Shown here: positions 1 through 4,262 of the stretch, piece after piece | Position numbering within the stretch: the first letter of the stretch is position 1 | Layout of the letters: each line of letters begins with the position of its first letter | NCBI GenBank assembly: GCA_023416455.1 | Contig: JAEZHQ010000018.1 | Span: 1-6,534, forward strand | Length of the DNA: 6,534 nt | Direction of reading: 5' to 3' | DNA from: Pseudomonadota bacterium | Lineage (GTDB): Bacteria; Pseudomonadota; Alphaproteobacteria; Azospirillales; Azospirillaceae | Translations under genes and position numbers: made by a program | The notes under the pieces: model-generated | What the model was told of the DNA's origin: nothing | Seen by the model: only the letters and a program-made list of their open reading frames with translations | Database searches by the model: none

Positions 1-2
1 CC

Positions 3-395
3 AACACCCTCAAGACTCCGGCCATGACGCCCCCGGTGCCGGAACCGGCCGGTGCCGGCGGGGCTTGGCCCGCCTGCGCGTCCGGCTGCTCCGCCGGGCC
101 ATCGCCGGTCTGCGGCGCCGCCCAGCCGGTGGTTCCGGTCCCCCTGATCCCGCTGCCCCTGCCCGAGCCGAGCGCGCCCGCCGCCACGGTTCCCGCATCG
201 GCCACCGCCGCTCCCCCGCCCGCCGCGGAGGTGCCGTTGGACGAACCGGAGTCGGGATCGCTGCGTGACCGATTGCTCTGGGCGATGGAGCGCACCGGCT
301 GGGTGCAGGCCAAGGCGGCCCGCCTGCTTGGCATGACGACCCGCCAGGTCAGCTACGCCCTGCGCAAGTACAACATCGAGATCAAGCGTTTCTGA
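3..395 (+). CDS. nifA: NifA, nif-specific sigma-54 activator (C-terminal part; 5' end outside window)
   Basis: NifA is the enhancer-binding protein that binds TGT-N10-ACA sites and drives sigma-54 RNA polymerase at nif promoters. Only the interdomain linker and the DNA-binding domain are present; the GAF and AAA+ domains lie upstream of the window. The reading frame is open from base 3 (NTLKTPAM...), so the ATG at 24 is internal and not a start. Bases 24-240 encode an Ala/Pro-rich linker with Cys codons at 75, 87 and 111. Bases 265-392 encode the Fis-type domain: RDRLLWAMERTGW, then the helix-turn-helix AKAARLLGMTTRQVSYALR (309-365), ending in NIEIKRF before TGA. This C-terminus is typical of NifA. 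In oxygen-sensitive alphaproteobacterial NifA a C-X4-C motif normally ends just before this point, so it probably lies immediately left of the window. The gene it activates, nifB, is two genes downstream. Confidence 0.95.
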   Translation, partial: NTLKTPAMTPPVPEPAGAGGAWPACASGCSAGPSPVCGAAQPVVPVPLIPLPLPEPSAPAATVPASATAAPPPAAEVPLDEPESGSLRDRLLWAMERTGWVQAKAARLLGMTTRQVSYALRKYNIEIKRF

Positions 396-396
396 T

Positions 397-422
397 CGGC
401 GGCGCTGGGAAGGAAGCCGCCG
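397..422 (+). terminator. Stem-loop just after nifA, possible weak terminator
   Basis: A perfect 7-bp inverted repeat, cggcggc (397-403) and gccgccg (416-422), encloses a 12-base loop and begins two bases after the nifA stop codon. It is followed by gttgtgct rather than a T-tract. Its position suits a transcript-end structure, but it is a poor match to a classical intrinsic terminator. It may instead only slow polymerase or protect the RNA end. Confidence 0.35.
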
Positions 423-441
423 GTTGTGCTAAGAGGAAGGT

Positions 442-493
442 GATCCCGGCCCGCGGGGCAAGGGGCCGGGATCGCGCCCCGCCCCCTTGCCCC
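442..493 (+). promoter_or_regulatory. Two mutually exclusive hairpins in the leader of the cyclase gene
   Basis: Two perfect 11-bp stems share bases. Stem A pairs gatcccggccc (442-452) with gggccgggatc (463-473) across a 10-base loop. Stem B pairs ggggcaagggg (455-465) with ccccttgcccc (483-493) across a 17-base loop. Bases 463-465 are needed by both, so only one can be fully formed. Stem B ends 14 bases before the chosen ATG at 508 and covers the alternative TTG at 487. This geometry resembles attenuators or translation-gating leaders. That function is inferred; high GC raises the chance of coincidental stems. Confidence 0.45.
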
Positions 494-507
494 AACCTCC
501 GCACGAG

Positions 508-1398
508 ATGGAAAAGCCCCTCGCGCTGCTGTTCGTGGACATCGCCGACAGCACCCAGCTCTACGAGCGGGCCGGCAACCGGCAGGCGGCGGCCCTCACC
601 CAGACGGCGCTGGCGCATCTGCGCCGGATCATCGAGACCAACGGGGGCATGGTCATCAAGAGCCTGGGCGACGGGCTGCTCGGCGCCTTCGCCACCGCCG
701 ACGCCTCGGTCCGCGCCGCCCTGGTCATGGTGGAGCAGCCGGCCGGCCACGGGCTGCTGCTGCGCATCGGCACCCATTTCGGCGCGGTCATCCAGGGCAC
801 GGAGGACCTCTACGGCGATGCCTGCAACGTCGCGGCGCGGGTCCAGGGCATCGCGCGGCCCGGCGAGATCCTGGCCACCGACGCGCTGGTGCAACGCCTG
901 ACCCCGCCGCTCGACCGCCAGGTCCGGCCGCTCACCAACATCGCCGTGAAGGGCAAGGCCGCCCCCTTGCGCATCCACCGGATCCGCCCCGCCGGCGAGG
1001 GGGAGGAGGCGCTGGACAGCACCACCCTGGCGCTCATCCTGCCGGGCACGCCCGGCCGGGCCGGCCGGCTGACCCTGCAACTGAGCTACCGCGGCGCCAC
1101 GGTGACCATGAGCCCCCTGCTGCCGCGGGTCGCCATCGGCCGCGAGGCGGGCAGCGGGCTGCGCCTCCTGTCGCGCCAGACCTCGCGCCAGCACGCCGTC
1201 ATCGACTTCAGCCGCGAGAGCTTCATCCTGACCGACCATTCGACCAACGGCAGCTTCGTGCGCACCGGCTCCTCGCCGCCGGTGATGCTGCGCCGCGATT
1301 CCACCAAGCTGGTGGGCAGCGGCCTGATCGGCTTCGGCGCCGAGCCGCTGGCCGCCGGCCAGGACCATGTGGTCGCCTTCCAGGGCGGGCGCGACTGA
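508..1398 (+). CDS. Class III adenylate/guanylate cyclase with C-terminal FHA domain
   Basis: A 296-residue cytosolic protein predicted to make a cyclic nucleotide (probably cAMP) and to bind phosphothreonine peptides. The N-terminal catalytic domain (residues about 3-150) has the metal aspartates D11 (LLFVDIADST) and D55 (KSLGDG), the purine-selecting pair K51 and D100, and the transition-state residues N107 and R111 (CNVAAR). The spacings D11-D55 (44), K51-D55 (4), D100-N107 (7) and N107-R111 (4) are those of active class III cyclases. The FHA domain (about 185-290) shows G211-R212, S226-x-x-H229 and N247-G248. No membrane segment is visible. I chose ATG 508 because the cyclase fold begins almost at once; TTG 487 would add seven residues. 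Neither start has a good Shine-Dalgarno, which is odd. The gene lies between nifA and the nifB promoter, 112 bases after nifA, and may be co-transcribed with it. Its role in nitrogen fixation is unknown. Confidence 0.88.
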   Translation: MEKPLALLFVDIADSTQLYERAGNRQAAALTQTALAHLRRIIETNGGMVIKSLGDGLLGAFATADASVRAALVMVEQPAGHGLLLRIGTHFGAVIQGTEDLYGDACNVAARVQGIARPGEILATDALVQRLTPPLDRQVRPLTNIAVKGKAAPLRIHRIRPAGEGEEALDSTTLALILPGTPGRAGRLTLQLSYRGATVTMSPLLPRVAIGREAGSGLRLLSRQTSRQHAVIDFSRESFILTDHSTNGSFVRTGSSPPVMLRRDSTKLVGSGLIGFGAEPLAAGQDHVVAFQGGRD

Positions 1399-1439
1399 TA
1401 GGGACGGTGCTGTGAAGGCGTCGTCCGCATCACCCCTGC

Positions 1440-1461
1440 GATCAATGCTATCGCATTGATC
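1440..1461. repeat. Palindrome gatcaatgc-tatc-gcattgatc, operator or terminator
   Basis: Perfect 9-bp arms (1440-1448 and 1453-1461) flank a 4-base centre, 42 bases after the cyclase stop. The arms are AT-rich against a very GC-rich background, which is more typical of a protein-binding operator than of a chance stem. As RNA it would also fold as a tight hairpin, followed after seven bases by tttt, so a terminator for the upstream unit is possible. The sequence alone does not decide between the two. Confidence 0.5.
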
Positions 1462-1471
1462 TGTCGGGTTT

Positions 1472-1506
1472 TACCGGCGGCGCTCCGTGTTCATGCGCCG
1501 CCGGTA
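1472..1506. terminator. Strong 12-bp GC-rich hairpin, probable transcript-end structure
   Basis: taccggcggcgc (1472-1483) and gcgccgccggta (1495-1506) are perfect inverted copies around an 11-base loop. On the + strand no T-run follows. Read on the - strand, the stem is followed by aaaa, so it is not a classical intrinsic terminator in that direction either. Standing between the cyclase gene and the nifB promoter, it may help end upstream transcription or stabilise its 3' end. Confidence 0.45.
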
Positions 1507-1626
1507 TGACGCCGTTACGAAAGGGCGGTGCCGTGCAAGCGCGGCGGCCGGTGGCTTCCTCCCCAACGACCGGCGGTTCGGTGGCCGGAGCCTTCCGAGC
1601 CCGACACGGCACCGACGGGCGTCCCG

Positions 1627-1650
1627 GTCGTGTCGGGTCCGCGACACGAC
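1627..1650. repeat. Perfect palindrome gtcgtgtcg-N6-cgacacgac containing NifA site 1
   Basis: Nine-base arms (1627-1635 and 1642-1650) are exact reverse complements around ggtccg. The TGT and ACA of the first NifA-type site fall symmetrically inside the arms, so the palindrome extends the dyad of the activator site by three bases on each side. This could raise NifA affinity or serve another dimeric regulator. Confidence 0.6.
1631..1646 (+). promoter_or_regulatory. NifA upstream activator site 1 (TGT-N10-ACA)
   Basis: TGT (1631-1633), ten bases, then ACA (1644-1646) is the exact NifA upstream activator form. Its centre lies about 130 bases before the predicted nifB transcription start, a usual enhancer distance for sigma-54 promoters. 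A second site follows 28 bases downstream, centre to centre. Confidence 0.8.
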
Positions 1651-1658
1651 ACCCGCTT

Positions 1659-1674
1659 TGTCGCAATGCCGACA
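1659..1674 (+). promoter_or_regulatory. NifA upstream activator site 2 (TGT-N10-ACA)
   Basis: TGT (1659-1661), cgcaatgccg, ACA (1672-1674). The centre is about 102 bases before the predicted start. With site 1 it forms a tandem pair, as seen before many nif operons. This site is not part of a perfect longer palindrome, so the two may differ in affinity. Confidence 0.8.
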
Positions 1675-1741
1675 CGGGCGACACGGCCGACACATCCCCC
1701 CAAGCCTCGCCAAGACCTTGAAAAGGCTCAACAGTTCAATT

Positions 1742-1757
1742 TGGCCCCGAACTTGCT
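1742..1757 (+). promoter_or_regulatory. Sigma-54 (-24/-12) promoter of the nifB operon
   Basis: TGGCCCCGAACTTGCT has the invariant GG (1743-1744) and GC (1755-1756) separated by ten bases, and a perfect TTGCT -12 box. It departs from the TGGCAC -24 consensus only at the A (C here). Transcription would begin near 1768, giving a leader of about 41 bases before the nifB ATG. Two NifA-type sites upstream at about -130 and -102 support a NifA-dependent promoter. Confidence 0.88.
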
Positions 1758-1796
1758 TTCCTGGTGATGACCGACGGCGCGTCCAGCGCAGCAGGG

Positions 1797-1802
1797 AAGG
1801 AG
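1797..1802 (+). promoter_or_regulatory. Ribosome binding site of nifB
   Basis: AAGGAG lies six bases before the ATG at 1809. It decides the start: an in-frame GTG at 1764 lies within the promoter region, upstream of the predicted transcription start, and cannot be the start of mRNA made from that promoter. Confidence 0.85.
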
Positions 1803-1808
1803 TGGGTG

Positions 1809-3359
1809 ATGGGCAACGTGATTTCGCTCGACAGCATCCTGGGTTTGGGTGAGCTGAAGGCCCCCGCCGAGACGCCCGCCCCGGCGTCCGGCTGCGCGTC
1901 CTCGTCCTGCGGGTCGTCGGACGGGCCGGCCGACCTGCCGCCGGAGGTGTGGGAAAAGGTCAAGAACCACCCCTGCTATTCCGAGGAGGCGCACCATTAC
2001 TTCGCCCGCATGCATGTGGCGGTGGCGCCGGCCTGCAACATCCAGTGCAACTACTGCAACCGGAAATACGACTGCTCGAACGAGAGCCGCCCCGGCGTGG
2101 TCTCGGAGAAGCTGACGCCGGACCAGGCCGCCCGCAAGGTCGCCGCCGTCGCCCAGGAGATCCCCCAGCTCTCCGTCATCGGCATCGCCGGCCCCGGCGA
2201 CAGCCTCGCCGCCGGCGCCCGCAACACCTTCCGGACCTTCGAGCTGATCCAGCGCTTCGCGCCCGACCTGAAGCTGTGCCTGTCGACCAACGGGCTCGCC
2301 CTGCCCGACCATGTGGAGACCATCAGCCGCTTCAACATCGACCACGTCACCATCACCATCAACATGGTCGATCCCGAGATCGGGCAGCGCATCTACCCCT
2401 GGATCTTCCACGACCACAAACGCTGGACCGGGCTGGACGCCGCCCGCATCCTGCACGAGCGCCAGATGCTCGGGCTGGAGATGCTGACCGCGCGCGGCAT
2501 CCTGGTGAAGGTGAACTCGGTCATGATCCCCGGGATCAACGACGCCCACCTGATGGAGGTGAACAAGGCGGTCAAGGCGCGCGGCGCCTTCCTGCACAAC
2601 ATCATGCCGCTGATCTCCGACCCCGCCCACGGCACGCATTTCGGCCTGACCGGCCAGCGCGGCCCGACCGCGCAGGAGCTGAAGGCGCTCCAGGACCAGT
2701 GCGAGGGCGGCGCCAAGCTGATGCGCCACTGCCGCCAGTGCCGCGCCGACGCGGTCGGCCTGCTGGGCGAGGACCGCGGCGCGGAATTCTCCATCGACCG
2801 GATCGAGGCCATGGAGATCGCCGCCGACGACACCACGCGGCGCACCTACCGCGAGCATGTGGAGGCCGAGCGCGCCGACCGCCACGCCGCCAAGGCGGCC
2901 GCGCAGGCCGAGCTGGCCGGCGCGGTCGGGGACGAGGCGGCGCCCATCCTGATCGCCGTCGCCACCAAGGGCGGCGAGCGCGTCAACGAGCATTTCGGCC
3001 ACGCCCGGGAGTTCCAGATCTACGAGGTCGGGCCGCGCGGCGCCCGCTTCGTCGGCCATCGCCGGGTCGATCAGTATTGCGAGGGCGGCGCCGGCGACGA
3101 GGACGCGCTGGATGGCGTCCTGGCCGCCATCAACGACTGCACGGCGGTGTTCGTCGCCAAGATCGGCGGCTGCCCGTCCAAGAAGCTGGAGGCCGCCGGC
3201 ATCGAGCCGGTGGACCGTTTCGCCTTCGAATACATCGAAGAGTCGGCATTGACCTACTTCAAGGACTATGCCGGCCGCCTGGGTCAAGGTGCCGTCAACA
3301 GCCGCGCCGGGCAGGACGCGGTCCTGCGCAAGGGCGCCTTCACGGCCCGCCGCGCCTGA
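1809..3359 (+). CDS. nifB: NifB, radical-SAM FeMo cofactor core synthase
   Basis: NifB fuses two [4Fe-4S] clusters, inserts a carbide from S-adenosylmethionine and adds a sulfur, making NifB-co (8Fe-9S-C), the precursor of FeMo-co. The 516-residue length fits the two-domain form. Residues 29-34 hold the Cys/Ser-rich GCASSSCGSSDG stretch common near NifB N-termini. The radical-SAM motif is C76-x3-C80-x2-C83 (ACNIQCNYCNRKYDC), followed by GIAGPGD, the SAM-contacting loop. CRQCRADAVG, ending the catalytic part, supplies further cluster cysteines. From residue 379 (PILIAVATKGG, then NEHFGHAREF) begins the NifX/NafY-like cofactor-binding domain, ending with GGCPSKKLEAAGIEP. All expected motifs are present and no damage is visible. 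It is the first gene after the sigma-54 promoter and heads the operon with fdxN. Confidence 0.98.
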   Translation: MGNVISLDSILGLGELKAPAETPAPASGCASSSCGSSDGPADLPPEVWEKVKNHPCYSEEAHHYFARMHVAVAPACNIQCNYCNRKYDCSNESRPGVVSEKLTPDQAARKVAAVAQEIPQLSVIGIAGPGDSLAAGARNTFRTFELIQRFAPDLKLCLSTNGLALPDHVETISRFNIDHVTITINMVDPEIGQRIYPWIFHDHKRWTGLDAARILHERQMLGLEMLTARGILVKVNSVMIPGINDAHLMEVNKAVKARGAFLHNIMPLISDPAHGTHFGLTGQRGPTAQELKALQDQCEGGAKLMRHCRQCRADAVGLLGEDRGAEFSIDRIEAMEIAADDTTRRTYREHVEAERADRHAAKAAAQAELAGAVGDEAAPILIAVATKGGERVNEHFGHAREFQIYEVGPRGARFVGHRRVDQYCEGGAGDEDALDGVLAAINDCTAVFVAKIGGCPSKKLEAAGIEPVDRFAFEYIEESALTYFKDYAGRLGQGAVNSRAGQDAVLRKGAFTARRA

Positions 3360-3373
3360 CCCTCGCCGTTCCC

Positions 3374-3410
3374 GGCCGCCCCTGCCCCGTCACGCCGTTT
3401 CCGGGCGGCC
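3374..3410. repeat. Inverted repeat between nifB and fdxN
   Basis: ggccgccc (3374-3381) and gggcggcc (3403-3410) are exact inverted copies around a 21-base loop inside the 90-base nifB-fdxN gap. The loop contains cccgtcacgccg (3386-3397), a 12-base word that recurs at 3643-3654 directly after fdxN. The stem may set the relative mRNA stability of nifB and fdxN. No T-tract follows, and expression of fdxN from the nifB promoter is still expected. Confidence 0.4.
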
Positions 3411-3449
3411 CACCGCAACCGCCACCCATGACCAGCGAAGGAGAGAACC

Positions 3450-3641
3450 ATGGCTTACAAGATCAAGGCTTCCGACTGCACCGCCTGCGGCGCCTGCGAG
3501 GCTGAATGCCCGAACAACGCGATCAGCTTCAAGAAGGGCGCCTACGCCATCAACGCGGCCACCTGCACCGAGTGCCAGGGCCAGTTCGACAGCCCGCAGT
3601 GCGCCTCGGTCTGCCCGGCCGACTGCTGCGTCCCGGCCTGA
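3450..3641 (+). CDS. fdxN: FdxN, 2[4Fe-4S] nif ferredoxin
   Basis: A 63-residue low-potential electron carrier. The first cluster motif is C10-x2-C13-x2-C16-x3-C20-P. The second is C39-x2-C42-x8-C51-x3-C55-P, with the eight-residue insert usual for nif-linked FdxN-type ferredoxins. Two extra cysteines, C59 and C60, lie near the C-terminus (ADCCVPA). AAGGAG at 3438-3443 sits six bases before the ATG. Placement straight after nifB matches other diazotrophs. In Azotobacter the FdxN of the nifB operon is needed for efficient NifB-co formation, and in other bacteria FdxN feeds nitrogenase reductase. Electron delivery to NifB is the likeliest role here, inferred from position. Confidence 0.96.
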   Translation: MAYKIKASDCTACGACEAECPNNAISFKKGAYAINAATCTECQGQFDSPQCASVCPADCCVPA

Positions 3642-3655
3642 TCCCGTCACGCCGG

Positions 3656-3680
3656 CCCCTCTCCCCGCCGGGGAGAGGGG
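3656..3680. repeat. cccctctcccc-gcc-ggggagagggg hairpin (REP-like or terminator)
   Basis: A perfect 11-bp stem with a 3-base loop, 14 bases after the fdxN stop. From general knowledge, hairpins of this pyrimidine/purine-arm type recur between genes in many GC-rich proteobacterial genomes and behave like dispersed REP-type elements. Here no T-tract follows. A role in partial termination or 3'-end protection of nifB-fdxN mRNA is plausible, giving lower expression of the downstream genes. Confidence 0.65.
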
Positions 3681-3701
3681 GAGAACCCCTGCCGGAGCGC
3701 G

Positions 3702-3718
3702 CCGTCCCGAGGGGACGG
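3702..3718 (+). repeat. Small hairpin ccgtccc-gag-gggacgg before the TPR-like gene
   Basis: A perfect 7-bp stem with a 3-base loop ends seven bases before the ATG at 3726. It covers the only G-rich stretch that could act as a ribosome binding site, so it could reduce initiation at 3726 or favour the second ATG at 3744. Confidence 0.4.
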
Positions 3719-3754
3719 GGCGGCCATGCTGGACGAGGCGGCCATGCTGGATGA
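3719..3754 (+). repeat. 18-bp tandem duplication carrying a start codon
   Basis: gcggccatgctggacgag (3719-3736) is followed at once by gcggccatgctggatgag (3737-3754), with one C/T difference. The duplication keeps the frame and produces two successive ATGs, so the protein begins MLDEAAMLDEVD. Confidence 0.85.
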
Positions 3755-4262
3755 GGTCGACGAACGCTGGCTCAGCCGCCGCTACTACGGCGGCGACCTG
3801 CCGCCCGACGCGGAGCGGTTCCTGCATCTGGCGGCGCTCAGCCACGCCGACGGCGAGGCCGCGCTGGCCTGGCTGTCCCGTGCCGACGCGCTGGCGCCCG
3901 GCCACCGGCTGGTCGATCTCGGCCATTACAAGTTCCACTTCTACAAGGCCAACCTGGAGCAGGCCCTGGTCTACGGCGAGCGCATGCTCGGCCACGCCAT
4001 GGCCGGCCTCGGCCTGAACCACGCCGACTGGCGCGGCGTCACCCCCGCCCACGCCGACTTCACCGGGCTGGAGCCGGAGCCCCGCCTGTTCCTGTTCTCC
4101 CTGACCGCGGTCGGCTACCTGCTGCTCCGCCTCGGCCGCATCGCCGAAGGGCGCGAGGCCCTCGGCAAGGTCCGCGACCTCGACCCCGGGGACAAGTTCG
4201 GAGCCGCGCGCCTGCTGGCCGTCGCCGACCGTCACGGACGGGACGAGGAGGAGGACGCATGA
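3726..4262 (+). CDS. TPR-like nif-operon protein of unknown function
   Basis: I do not recognise a named nif gene here. The 178-residue protein is predicted to be all-helical and soluble, without cysteine clusters, signal peptide or membrane segments. Two regions look like tetratricopeptide-type helix pairs: residues about 28-60 (HLAALSHADGEAALAWLSRADALAPGH is split between two helices) and 121-168 (RLFLFSLTAVGYLLLRLGR, then AEGREALGKVRDLDPGD). The middle carries YKFHFYKANLEQALVYGERML, also TPR-like. Such repeats usually mediate protein contacts. The start is uncertain between ATG 3726 and ATG 3744 because of an 18-bp duplication; neither has a strong ribosome site. The gene ends in an ATGA overlap with the Fe-S LRV gene, so the two are probably made together and may interact, for example as chaperone or scaffold in cluster or cofactor assembly. 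That is inference. Confidence 0.8.
   Translation: MLDEAAMLDEVDERWLSRRYYGGDLPPDAERFLHLAALSHADGEAALAWLSRADALAPGHRLVDLGHYKFHFYKANLEQALVYGERMLGHAMAGLGLNHADWRGVTPAHADFTGLEPEPRLFLFSLTAVGYLLLRLGRIAEGREALGKVRDLDPGDKFGAARLLAVADRHGRDEEEDA

Larger units (their letters stand above)
1399..1767 (+). promoter_or_regulatory. Long non-coding regulatory gap before nifB
   Basis: There is no credible gene between the cyclase stop and the nifB promoter. The open frames here lack family-like sequence, and the longest runs through the nifB promoter. From left to right the gap holds a palindrome at 1440-1461, a GC-rich palindrome at 1472-1506, a stretch without clear signals (1507-1600), CGACAC repeats with two NifA-type sites (1602-1693), an A/T-richer patch (about 1718-1742) and the -24/-12 promoter. 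The A/T-richer patch is where an IHF-bent spacer would be expected, but I see no good IHF consensus in it. Confidence 0.75.

Noticed and set aside
487..507. TTG at 487 as start of the cyclase gene
   Set aside because: Possible, but it lies inside a hairpin stem, has no ribosome site and adds only seven residues before the cyclase fold. ATG 508 is preferred, with some doubt.
440..901. GTG at 440 preceded by AGAGGAAG, looking like a strong start after nifA
   Set aside because: It opens the wrong frame relative to the cyclase and yields a Ser/Pro/Arg-rich product. The purine-rich stretch is also too close to the GTG for normal spacing.
382..1368. 328-codon frame on the - strand opposite the cyclase gene
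   Set aside because: Antisense shadow of the cyclase-FHA gene, with His/Arg/Gln/Gly-rich low-complexity product and no recognisable domain.
1440..1461. IHF site in the cyclase-nifB gap
   Set aside because: The ATCAA word here and the tcaacagttca stretch near 1728 each match only part of the IHF consensus, too weak to call.
1764..1808. In-frame GTG at 1764 as an upstream nifB start
   Set aside because: It lies before or at the predicted transcription start, and AAGGAG with correct spacing points to the ATG at 1809.
1487..1852. Small open frames in the gap between the cyclase gene and nifB
   Set aside because: They overlap one another in several frames on both strands and have Arg-rich random-looking products. 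The longest runs through the sigma-54 promoter and the nifB start.
1728..3287. 519-codon open frame on the - strand opposite nifB
   Set aside because: It lies antisense to a gene with unmistakable NifB motifs. The frame stays open because of strong G/C third-position bias, and its product is low-complexity and resembles no family I know.
1949..3505. 518-codon + strand frame overlapping nifB and fdxN
   Set aside because: Its product is a low-complexity Arg/Pro-rich translation of the wrong frame. nifB and fdxN explain the same bases with real motifs and ribosome sites.
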